Shown here one piece after another: positions 26,801 to 34,679 of a DNA stretch of 59,656 nucleotides (the first letter of the stretch is position 1; each line of letters opens with the position of its first letter). Source of the DNA: Lachnospiraceae bacterium (GTDB lineage Bacteria > Bacillota > Clostridia > Lachnospirales > Lachnospiraceae); contig JAAWOU010000009.1 in the NCBI GenBank assembly GCA_022799755.1, forward strand, positions 1 to 59,656, in the 5' to 3' direction. The notes below the pieces were generated by a model. It saw only the letters and a list, made by a program, of their open reading frames with translations, was not told the origin of the DNA and did no database searches. Both the position numbers and the translations under genes were made by a program.

Positions 26801-26869
26801 ACCCATGCAAACTGCATAAACGCATAAATAAAATGTCTAATAATGCGGAAAACCTGCACAAACAGAGGC

Positions 26870-26898
26870 TTGACGCAATTCTAAAAATATGATATTTT
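26870..26898 (+). promoter_or_regulatory. Candidate promoter of the maltodextrin operon
   Basis: TTGACG (26870-26875) and TATTTT (26893-26898) are spaced by 17 bases, about 70 bases before the MalE start codon. TATGAT at 26888 is an alternative -10 but is too close to the -35. Confidence 0.5.
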
Positions 26899-26969
26899 TC
26901 TATCAACGAAATTTAAAGAAACCATTAAAAGTTTCTAAAAGCAAAATTTCTAAAAGGAGGACTTTTAAA

Positions 26970-28322
26970 ATGAAAAAGAAAAAGATTTTTGCCACATTGC
27001 TGGCAGCGGCTATGAGCGTATCGCTTCTGGCAGGATGCGGAAACGGGGGAAATGATTCCCAGGCGTCTCAGGGCGGCGAAAATGCGTCTCAGGGCGGCGA
27101 AAATGCGTCTCAGGGCGGCGAAAACGCTTCTCAGGGCGGCGAAAACGCGTCAGGGGGGGCGGCTTCCGGTGAGACACAGGACATTGCCCTGAAAGTATGG
27201 TGCCCTCAGAACCAGATCGACAGCGGCGCTATGACCAAGATGCAGGAGGCTTTCGCCGCAGAGCATCCCGAGTACAATATCACCTGGACCACCGAAGTGG
27301 TGGGCGAGGACAAGTGCCAGGATGAAGTGCTCAAGGATGTAGGCAACGCTGCGGACGTATTCCTGTTTGCCAACGATCAGCTTCCACCCCTTGTGGAGGC
27401 AGGTGCCATCGCTCAGCTGGGCGGCTCCACTGAGGAGATGGTCAGGAACGACATGGCTGAGGCGGTTGTGGATACGGTAATGATCGACGACAAAGTCTAC
27501 GGAATTCCTTTCACCCACAATACATTCTTCATGTATTATGACAAGACTCTGCTGGATGAGAATGACATCAAGAGCCTGGAGGGCATTATGGCCAAGGCTA
27601 CGGCAGACGATGTGTATAACTTCTATTTTGAATCTTCAGGCGGCTGGAAATTGGGATGCTATTACTACGGCGCAGGCTGCAGCATCTTCGGACCCGACGG
27701 CAGCGACCTTTCCGCAGGTGTGGACTGGAACAACGCTACGGGCCTTGCCGTTACCAATTACCTCATCGACCTGATCAACAATCCGAAATGTGCGTTTGAC
27801 GGCGAGATCACGGTAAGCGAGCTCATCGAGAGCCACAGACTGGGCGCATGGTTTGACGGAAGCTGGAACTATGAGCTGTATCACGGCGTGCTGGGCGACG
27901 ATCTGGGAATGGCCGTTATTCCCACGTTCAATCCGGACGGCACGGATCATCAGCTGCTTGGTTTCTACGGCTCCAAGGCCATCGGCGTAAATGCACAGTC
28001 CAAGAACATGGCTGCAGCGGTTGCGTTCGCGGCGTTCATCGGAAACGAGGAGAATCAGCTTCTGCGCTACGAACTGTCCCAGCAGGTTCCCGCCAACAAA
28101 GCGGCAGGCCAGAATGAGAAAGTTACCTCAGACCCCATCGCAAAGGTGCTGATCGAAGAGTCCAACAATGCCAGCGTGGCACAGCCTGTAAACAGCACGT
28201 TCAGCGCCAGATACTGGTCCTATGCGGGTGCCATCCCCACCGAGATCAGAAGCGGCGAGATTACCAAGGACAACGCCCAGGCGAAACTGGATGCTTTCGT
28301 GTCGTCTATGACTGCCGAATAA
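26970..28322 (+). CDS. malE: Maltodextrin-type solute-binding lipoprotein (MalE-like)
   Basis: The 450-residue lipoprotein starts at ATG 26970, where AAAGGAGG lies 9 bases upstream; the frame extends 27 codons further up without support. The signal peptide ends in LLAGCG. Four ASQGGEN heptads form the spacer between the anchor and the binding domain. The mature part matches MalE/MdxE-type SBPs: IALKVWCPQNQIDSGAMTKM, DVGNAADVFLFANDQLPPLV, YGIPFTHNTFFMYYDKTLL, LGAWFDGSW and GFYGSKAIGVNAQSKN. It is the first gene of a malEFG-pullulanase-malQ-debranching set, which supports maltodextrin as ligand. Confidence 0.88.
   Translation: MKKKKIFATLLAAAMSVSLLAGCGNGGNDSQASQGGENASQGGENASQGGENASQGGENASGGAASGETQDIALKVWCPQNQIDSGAMTKMQEAFAAEHPEYNITWTTEVVGEDKCQDEVLKDVGNAADVFLFANDQLPPLVEAGAIAQLGGSTEEMVRNDMAEAVVDTVMIDDKVYGIPFTHNTFFMYYDKTLLDENDIKSLEGIMAKATADDVYNFYFESSGGWKLGCYYYGAGCSIFGPDGSDLSAGVDWNNATGLAVTNYLIDLINNPKCAFDGEITVSELIESHRLGAWFDGSWNYELYHGVLGDDLGMAVIPTFNPDGTDHQLLGFYGSKAIGVNAQSKNMAAAVAFAAFIGNEENQLLRYELSQQVPANKAAGQNEKVTSDPIAKVLIEESNNASVAQPVNSTFSARYWSYAGAIPTEIRSGEITKDNAQAKLDAFVSSMTAE
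27063..27146 (+). repeat. Four tandem 21-base repeats coding ASQGGEN
   Basis: The repeats are at 27063, 27084, 27105 and 27126; the first three are identical and the fourth has two substitutions (C for G or T at GCT/AAC sites). A fifth partial copy follows. They encode the flexible spacer of the MalE-like lipoprotein. Such repeats can change in number by slippage without shifting the frame. Confidence 0.95.
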
Positions 28323-28357
28323 TATAGAAGAGTGGATTTAGGAGAGAACCGAAAACA

Positions 28358-28406
28358 GCGCCCGCCCATACCTGCAGACTGTAATTCATGCCGGGTGGGC
28401 GGGTGC
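28358..28406 (+). other. RNA hairpin between malE-like and malF-like genes
   Basis: GCGCCCGCCCA (28358-28368) pairs with TGGGCGGGTGC (28396-28406), 11 bp with one G-U pair. No U-tract follows. It is the usual place for a stem that protects SBP mRNA and lowers downstream expression. Confidence 0.55.
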
Positions 28407-28430
28407 AGAATTGGAATCAGGAGGTTTCCG

Positions 28431-29825
28431 ATGGGACTTTTTAAGAAGAAAGCACCGCTTAAATATGACAGGCCCAGAGACGAGAGCATATCTCAGGTAT
28501 TTCAGAAAGGCAATACCCTCACCAGACTTTCATTCCTCGTTTTTGGCCTTGGAAACATAATGAACAAGCAGGTGGCGAGGGGATTGATTTTCCTGGCGCT
28601 TGAGATTCTGTATCTGCTGTACATGATTTTCTTTGGGATCGGATCGATTGGAAATTTCATCACCCTGGGCACCGTGGAACAGGGACAAGTATACAACGAG
28701 GCGTTGGGGATCTACGAGTACTCCATGGGAGACAACTCCATGCTCTGTCTGCTGTACGGCGTTATCACCATTGTGCTGACGCTGGCCATTGTCTTTGTGG
28801 CATGTATGTCCGCCAAGAGCGCGTACTGCACCCAGGTTCGCATAGCGAAAGGACAGCATATTCCCACTCTGCGGGACGATATCCGCTCCCTGAAAGAGGA
28901 GAATCTGCACGCATTCCTGCTGACGCTTCCGATCATCGGCATCTTGGTCTTCACCATCGTGCCGCTGGTATTCATGATTCTGATTGCATTCACCAGCTAT
29001 GACCACGAGCATCAGCCCCCCGGGACGCTGTTCTCCTGGGTAGGTCTGGAGAATTTCCGGTCTCTGGTGGCTTCCACCAGCTCTCTGGCCACCACATTCT
29101 GGCCCGTGCTGGGATGGACGCTGATCTGGGCGGTTTCGGCTACCGTGACCTGCTACATCTTAGGACTGCTGCTGGCGCTTCTGATCAACCGCAAGGACAC
29201 TAAGGGCAAGGGCTTCTGGAGATTTATGTTCGTGCTGTCCGTGGCGGTGCCCCAGTTCGTCACCCTGCTGACCATGAGGACCATCTTCAATGCCAACGGA
29301 CCGGTAAACGTGCTTCTGCGGGAAATCGGCATCATCGAGGCCACGGAATCCATTCCTTTCTTCACGGATCCTCTGCTGGCAAAGATTACGATTATCTGTA
29401 TCAACATCTGGATCGGCGTACCTTTTACCATGCTGTCCACCACGGGTATTCTCCAAAATATCCCCGCGGATCTGTACGAGGCGGCGAAGATAGACGGAGC
29501 CAGCGCTCCCGTGATTTTCAGAAAGATTACACTGCCTTACATGCTGTTTGTGATGACGCCCAATCTGATCACATCCTTTACGGGCAATATCAACAACTTT
29601 AACGTAATCTTCCTGCTGTCAGGCGGCGGCCCCGATTCGCTGGAGTACTATTACGCAGGCAAGACGGACTTGCTGGTGACCTGGCTCTATAAGCTGACCA
29701 TCACCCAGAAAGACTACAACCTGGGCGCAGTTATCGGTATTCTGGTATTTATCATCCTTGCGACTCTGTCACTGTTGACCTATCACCGTACAGGTGCCTA
29801 CAAAGATGAGGGGGCGTTCCAATAA
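28431..29825 (+). CDS. malF: Maltodextrin ABC transporter permease, MalF type
   Basis: The 464-residue permease starts at ATG 28431 (AGGAGG 6 bases upstream). It has extra N-terminal membrane helices (residues about 30-60 and 100-130) before the core, as in MalF. The core has the EAA-loop LYEAAKIDGASAPVIFRKIT followed by LPYML. It also has the MalF-typical NFNVIFLLSGGGP near the C-terminus. The stop overlaps the MalG start by one base (TAATG). Confidence 0.93.
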   Translation: MGLFKKKAPLKYDRPRDESISQVFQKGNTLTRLSFLVFGLGNIMNKQVARGLIFLALEILYLLYMIFFGIGSIGNFITLGTVEQGQVYNEALGIYEYSMGDNSMLCLLYGVITIVLTLAIVFVACMSAKSAYCTQVRIAKGQHIPTLRDDIRSLKEENLHAFLLTLPIIGILVFTIVPLVFMILIAFTSYDHEHQPPGTLFSWVGLENFRSLVASTSSLATTFWPVLGWTLIWAVSATVTCYILGLLLALLINRKDTKGKGFWRFMFVLSVAVPQFVTLLTMRTIFNANGPVNVLLREIGIIEATESIPFFTDPLLAKITIICINIWIGVPFTMLSTTGILQNIPADLYEAAKIDGASAPVIFRKITLPYMLFVMTPNLITSFTGNINNFNVIFLLSGGGPDSLEYYYAGKTDLLVTWLYKLTITQKDYNLGAVIGILVFIILATLSLLTYHRTGAYKDEGAFQ

Positions 29826-30697
29826 TGAGATTAAAGAGAAGAATCACAAATGCAGGCTGTTATGTGCTGCTGACGATACTTAGCATTATCTGGGTTCTGC
29901 CCATCCTGTTCGTCATATTGACATCTTTTCGTGAGGAGGGCGGTTCCTACAAAACCTATATCATGCCCAAGGGGTATACCCTGAACAACTACAAAGAGCT
30001 GGTCATGGGTGTGAACAGCAAGATTTCCGGAGGCACCAACATCGACTTCACCAGATGGTTTTTCAACACGCTGATCATCGCGATTTTCAGCACTCTGCTG
30101 TCGGCATTCTTTGTGCTGTGCGTGTCGTTCGTCATGAGCCGCCTGCGCTTCAAGATGCGCAAGAACTTCATGAACATCGCCATGATACTGGGCATGTTCC
30201 CCGGCTTTATGTCCATGATCGCAGTGTACTACATCCTGAAAGGCCTGGGACTTCTGGAGACGGGCGTGCTCAAGCAGTTGTCGCTGGTGCTGGTGTACTC
30301 GGGAGGCGCGGGGCTGGGATTCTATATGGCAAAGGGCTTCTTTGACACCATACCCAAGTCCATTGACGAGGCAGCCTACATCGACGGCGCCACCAAATGG
30401 GATACCTTTATCAGGATCACCATCCCGCTGTCGAAGCCCATCATCACCTACACCCTGTTGACCTCTTTCATGGGTCCCTGGGTGGACTACATCTTCGCAA
30501 AGGTTATCATGGGCAACGATACCAAGTACTACACCATCGCCATCGGCCTGTGGACCATGCTGGAGAAAGAGTACGTGGACTACTATTACACCCAGTTCTA
30601 CGCGGGTTGTGTATTGATTTCCATTCCGATCGCCATTGTCTTCCTGCTGTCGCAGAGCTGCTACGTGGAAGGCGTATCCGGCGCGGTAAAGGGCTGA
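29825..30697 (+). CDS. malG: Maltodextrin ABC transporter permease, MalG type
   Basis: The 290-residue permease has six helices and the EAA-loop IDEAAYIDGATKWDTFIRIT, then IPLSKP. The C-terminus ends in a MalG-like CYVEGVSGAVKG. Start and upstream stop overlap, so it is translationally coupled to the MalF gene. The ATPase (MsmK/MalK) is not encoded in the window. Confidence 0.93.
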   Translation: MRLKRRITNAGCYVLLTILSIIWVLPILFVILTSFREEGGSYKTYIMPKGYTLNNYKELVMGVNSKISGGTNIDFTRWFFNTLIIAIFSTLLSAFFVLCVSFVMSRLRFKMRKNFMNIAMILGMFPGFMSMIAVYYILKGLGLLETGVLKQLSLVLVYSGGAGLGFYMAKGFFDTIPKSIDEAAYIDGATKWDTFIRITIPLSKPIITYTLLTSFMGPWVDYIFAKVIMGNDTKYYTIAIGLWTMLEKEYVDYYYTQFYAGCVLISIPIAIVFLLSQSCYVEGVSGAVKG

Positions 30698-30723
30698 CGG
30701 ATTCCCTGAGAAAGGGGTTTTTC

Positions 30724-30758
30724 TTGACAGTCCCGCATAACATGTTGTAAACTATAAT
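30724..30758 (+). promoter_or_regulatory. Candidate promoter after malG
   Basis: TTGACA (30724-30729) is followed by TAAACT 18 bases later (30748-30753); a TATAAT at 30753-30758 is 23 bases away. It could drive the structured leader at 30761 and the pullulanase-malQ-debranching part separately from the transporter. Confidence 0.5.
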
Positions 30759-30760
30759 TG

Positions 30761-30843
30761 TGCTGCTGCAGAGAATGAATGGACATTCATGGCGGACGGG
30801 AGATTCCGAGACATACCTCCCGCCCCATTGCAGCGGCATTTTT
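30761..30843 (+). ncRNA. Candidate structured leader or small RNA ending in a U-tract
   Basis: TGCTGCTGCA (30761-30770) pairs with TGCAGCGGCA (30829-30838), 10 bp with one G-U, and TTTTT follows directly. Inside lie a hairpin ATGAAT/ATTCAT (30775-30790) and a GC-rich stem between about 30791-30802 and 30817-30824. The result is a three-way junction with a terminator-like base, right after a promoter-like sequence. I do not recognise a known riboswitch class. Confidence 0.45.
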
Positions 30844-30903
30844 ATTAGGGGAAGTGTGCCCAAAGCGGGGGCATTCTTCAGGGTTAGGCATCTGGAGGTA
30901 AGA

Positions 30904-32871
30904 GTGAAAGAGAATGTTGCCAAACGCCTGGCTTTTTTCGCCAGTGAAGAATTTGAGGAAAAGTTCCGATACGACGGAAAGGATTTAGGAGCGGTCTGCA
31001 GGGAGGGCAGGACGGTATTCAAGGTGTGGAGTCCTCTGGCGGAGCGGGTTGAGCTGCGGCTCTACAGGGACGGTGTTTCGGAAAGCTGTCTGAGACAGGA
31101 GATGCAGGCCGGGGAAAAGGGCGTATGGAGCCTGGAGTTTGAGGAGAGCCTGCACGGCATGTACTATGATTATGTGGTAAGAATAGAGGGGAGAGACGTC
31201 CCCACCGGGGACCCTTACGCTGTGGGCTGCGGCTGCAATGGGGACAGAAGTATGGTGGCGGACCTGCGGCTGACGGATCTGCCGGGATTTCGGGAGGACA
31301 GAGCGCCAAAACTTTGCGGGGAGCAGATCATCTACGAACTGCATATTAAGGACTTTTCCTATGACAGAGACAGCGGCATTCCGGAGGAGTACCGGGGGAA
31401 ATACAAGGCATTTACCGTAAGGGGGACAGGAGGAAGCTATCCCACCTGCATGGAATATCTCAAGAGCCTGGGTGTTACCCATGTGCATCTGCTGCCTTTT
31501 TTTGATTACGGATCCGTAGATGAAGCCGGGGACGAGGGACAGTTTAACTGGGGATATGATCCGAAAAATTATAATGTGCCAGAGGGATCTTACGCCACGG
31601 ATGCCGCGGACGGGCTGATCCGGATCCGGGAGTGCAAGGAAATGATACAGGCATTCCATGAAAACGGCATGCGTGTTGTGATGGATGTGGTGTATAATCA
31701 TACGCACAGGGAGGACTCCTGGTTTCAGAGAATGGTGCCGGATTACTATTACCGTTATCTGGAGGACGGCAGCCTGTCCAACGGCTCCGCCTGCGGAAAC
31801 GATGTGGCGGCGGGCCGGTCCATGGTGGACAATTATATCGCGGATTCCGTGATGTACTGGGCGAAAGAATACCATATAGACGGATTTCGCTTCGACCTGA
31901 TGGGACTGCTCACCGTGGAGCTGATGAACCGAATCTGCAGGGAACTGGAGGATCAGTTCGGGCCCGGCGAGAAGATGCTGTACGGAGAGCCCTGGAGCGC
32001 GGACTTCTCCCCCCTGGAGGAGGGCACCATGGCTGCCGAAAAGCAGAATGCCGGATATCTGGAGGACTATATTGCCATCTTCAGCGACGACACCAGGGAT
32101 GCCATCAAGGGCAGCGTATTCCGGGGGGAGGAGCCGGGCTTTGTCAACGGAGGCAAAGGCCTGGAGCAGTCCATTCTCCAGGCAGCGGCCGGATGGCGCC
32201 TGGGAGGAGCCTGCTTCCTGCCCAAAAGCTGCCGCCAGATTGTGAACTATGTGTCGGCCCATGACAATTTCACCCTGTGGGATAAGCTGGTGATTTCCAT
32301 GCATCCCCAGGAGGCTGATTTTGATAAAATGTATGAGGATGTGCTGGAAGCCAACAAGCTGGCCGCTTTCATCTACTTTACCTGCCAGGGGAATCTGTTC
32401 CTGCAGGCGGGGGAGGAATTCGGACGGTCAAAGCAGGGGGAGGACAACAGTTACTCCTCATCACCGGAATTGAATATGATCAGATGGCACAGGACGGTGG
32501 AGTACGGGGACCTGGTGGAATATTACAAGGGACTGATACGGCTGCGGAAGCGCCTGCCCGGCCTGTGCGACAAATCGCCGGAGGCCGGCCGGAGGATTAC
32601 CTGCGGCAGTGTCCATAGAAAGGGCGTGGTGTCCTTTCTGCTGGACAACAGGTCTGAGGGAGCGTGCGAGTGGGACGAAGTGTTCATTGTCTATAACGCT
32701 TCCGCCAGGGCGTGCCGGACGCCGCTGCCCAAAGAGGCCGGAGGCGGGCTGTGGGAGGTGCTGGCGGACGGCCTGGAGACAGACTGCAGGAAGCAGGCCC
32801 GGATCGAGGATCATTCGGTCAGGGTGCCGGCCCGCAGCGGGATGATGTTTGGGCACAGATGCCCGGGATAA
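30904..32871 (+). CDS. pulA: Type I pullulanase (GH13, glycogen/maltodextrin debranching)
   Basis: The 655-residue cytosolic enzyme hydrolyses alpha-1,6 branches in pullulan-type oligosaccharides and limit dextrins. GTG 30904 is chosen because GGAGGT lies just upstream; the frame itself opens at 30760. An N-terminal CBM48-like region (GRTVFKVWSPLAERVELRLY) precedes the GH13 barrel. Landmarks are NWGYDPKNYNVPEGSY (type I signature region), nucleophile Asp331 in FRFDLMG, acid/base Glu362 in YGEPW and Asp454 in SAHDN. It lies between the transporter and MalQ genes. Confidence 0.93.
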   Translation: MKENVAKRLAFFASEEFEEKFRYDGKDLGAVCREGRTVFKVWSPLAERVELRLYRDGVSESCLRQEMQAGEKGVWSLEFEESLHGMYYDYVVRIEGRDVPTGDPYAVGCGCNGDRSMVADLRLTDLPGFREDRAPKLCGEQIIYELHIKDFSYDRDSGIPEEYRGKYKAFTVRGTGGSYPTCMEYLKSLGVTHVHLLPFFDYGSVDEAGDEGQFNWGYDPKNYNVPEGSYATDAADGLIRIRECKEMIQAFHENGMRVVMDVVYNHTHREDSWFQRMVPDYYYRYLEDGSLSNGSACGNDVAAGRSMVDNYIADSVMYWAKEYHIDGFRFDLMGLLTVELMNRICRELEDQFGPGEKMLYGEPWSADFSPLEEGTMAAEKQNAGYLEDYIAIFSDDTRDAIKGSVFRGEEPGFVNGGKGLEQSILQAAAGWRLGGACFLPKSCRQIVNYVSAHDNFTLWDKLVISMHPQEADFDKMYEDVLEANKLAAFIYFTCQGNLFLQAGEEFGRSKQGEDNSYSSSPELNMIRWHRTVEYGDLVEYYKGLIRLRKRLPGLCDKSPEAGRRITCGSVHRKGVVSFLLDNRSEGACEWDEVFIVYNASARACRTPLPKEAGGGLWEVLADGLETDCRKQARIEDHSVRVPARSGMMFGHRCPG

Positions 32872-32956
32872 GAGGGGGATGTACGCCGGTGTCGGAATGC
32901 CGGAGCTCCTTTTCAATAATAAAAGGTGTCCGTTAGAGCGGACAGGAGGTATGGGT

Positions 32957-34663
32957 ATGAAGAGAGCGAGCGGAATATTGCTTCCGGTTGCCAGTCTGCC
33001 GTCGAAGTACGGCATCGGCTGTTTTTCCAAAGAGGCGTATGATTTTATTGACAGGCTGAAAGAGGCGGGCCAGAGCTATTGGCAGATTCTGCCGCTTTCT
33101 CCCACCAGCTACGGGGACTCCCCCTATCAGTCCTTTTCTTCCTTTGCGGGGAATCCGTATTTCATCGATCTGGAAGAACTGATTGAAGAGGGCGTGCTGA
33201 CCAAGGAGGAATGCGAGGCGTGTGACTTCGGCGACGATCCGGCGCGGATTGACTACGGCAAGATCTACATAGAGCGCTTTCCACTGCTGCATCTGGCCTA
33301 TGAGCGCAGCAATATCGCCCAGAATCCGGATTTTGTCCGCTTTGTGCAGGAGAATGCGTATTGGCTGGAGGACTACGCGCTCTTTATGGCCGTGAAGAAA
33401 CGCTTTGACGGAGCCGCCTGGGAGGAGTGGGCGGAGGACATCAGAAAGCGCTGGTCCAATGCTATGGATTACTATCGGAGAGAGTGCTACTTTGACGTGG
33501 AATTCTATAAATATCTCCAGTACCAGTTCCATGTCCAGTGGGAGAAGCTGAAAACCTATGCCAACGAAAACGGCATTGAGATCATTGGGGATATCCCCAT
33601 CTATGTGGCCTACGACTCGGCGGATGCCTGGGCGAATCCGGAGATGTTCCAGTTCGACGGGGACTTCAGGCCCCTGGCCGTGGCGGGCTGTCCGCCCGAC
33701 GCCTTTTCCGCCACAGGGCAGCTGTGGGGGAATCCGCTGTACAAATGGGATTACCACAGACAGACCGGCTTCGGCTGGTGGTGCCGCAGAATCGAACACT
33801 GCTTCAAGCTTTACGATGTGGTGCGGATCGATCATTTCCGCGGGTTCGACGAGTACTACAGCATTCCCTACGGGGAGGAGACGGCCGTGACCGGCCATTG
33901 GGAGAAAGGCCCCGGGATGGAGCTGTTCAAAGTGCTCCGAAGCAGGCTGGGAGACAAGCGGATCATCGCGGAGGATCTGGGCTTCCTGACGCCTACGGTG
34001 GTACAGCTCTTGAAAGACAGCGGGTATCCGGGCATGAAAGTGCTGGAATTCGCTTTTGATCCCAGGGAGGAAACGGACTATCTGCCCCACAGCTATGACC
34101 GCAACTGCGTAGTATACACCGGAACCCACGACAACGAGACTCTGGTCCAGTGGTACAAGGGGCTGGACGAGGAGTCAAAAGCGTTCGCGGCGGAATACAT
34201 GGACAATGCGTCCACGCCGGATGACGAGAAATACTGGGATTTTGTGCGCCTGGCCATGATGAGCTCGGCAAACACCTGTATTACGCCTGTTCAGGATTAC
34301 CTGGGACTGGACGCCGACGCCAGGATCAACCATCCCTCCACTTTGGGCGGGAACTGGGAGTGGCGGATGGCCGCGGATCTGCTGGATAAGGCCGCAATCG
34401 AAAAGATTTACCGGATCACCAGAATCAGCAGCAGGCTTCCCGAGGAGGAGCAGCTTCGACTGAAAGAGGAGCAGGCCGAGAGGCTCGCCCTGAAAGAGCT
34501 GGAAGAGAAGAGAGTGAAAGAAAAGAAAGAGGAAGAGGCGAAAGAAAAACAAAAGAAAGAGACACAAGATAAAAAAGAGAAAAAAGAGAAGAGCGAGGTC
34601 CCGGGGAAGAAGACAACCACGGTTTTAAAAGAAAAGGCTTCGCAGGCGGCAGCAGAACAATAG
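32957..34663 (+). CDS. malQ: 4-alpha-glucanotransferase (MalQ, GH77) with charged C-terminal tail
   Basis: The 568-residue amylomaltase disproportionates maltodextrins. The start is ATG 32957 (AGGAGGT 6 bases upstream). Motifs are ASLPSKYGIGCFSKEAYDF, GDIPIYVAYDSADAWANP, nucleophile Asp292 in RIDHFRGF, acid/base Glu339 in IAEDLGF and Asp392 in THDNET. The family ends near residue 495. Here about 75 more residues follow, first Glu/Leu-rich, then almost only Lys, Glu, Gln and Ala, probably a charged single helix or disordered tail. Its function is unknown. Confidence 0.94.
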   Translation: MKRASGILLPVASLPSKYGIGCFSKEAYDFIDRLKEAGQSYWQILPLSPTSYGDSPYQSFSSFAGNPYFIDLEELIEEGVLTKEECEACDFGDDPARIDYGKIYIERFPLLHLAYERSNIAQNPDFVRFVQENAYWLEDYALFMAVKKRFDGAAWEEWAEDIRKRWSNAMDYYRRECYFDVEFYKYLQYQFHVQWEKLKTYANENGIEIIGDIPIYVAYDSADAWANPEMFQFDGDFRPLAVAGCPPDAFSATGQLWGNPLYKWDYHRQTGFGWWCRRIEHCFKLYDVVRIDHFRGFDEYYSIPYGEETAVTGHWEKGPGMELFKVLRSRLGDKRIIAEDLGFLTPTVVQLLKDSGYPGMKVLEFAFDPREETDYLPHSYDRNCVVYTGTHDNETLVQWYKGLDEESKAFAAEYMDNASTPDDEKYWDFVRLAMMSSANTCITPVQDYLGLDADARINHPSTLGGNWEWRMAADLLDKAAIEKIYRITRISSRLPEEEQLRLKEEQAERLALKELEEKRVKEKKEEEAKEKQKKETQDKKEKKEKSEVPGKKTTTVLKEKASQAAAEQ

Positions 34664-34679
34664 AGCGGAGGGAACTTGG

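Noticed and set aside
27063..27146. Tandem repeats as a CRISPR array
   Set aside because: The copies are directly adjacent without spacers and keep the reading frame of the lipoprotein.
30761..30843. Known riboswitch or T-box before the pullulanase gene
   Set aside because: The structure lacks the T-box motif and other consensus cores I know; it is kept only as an unnamed structured leader.
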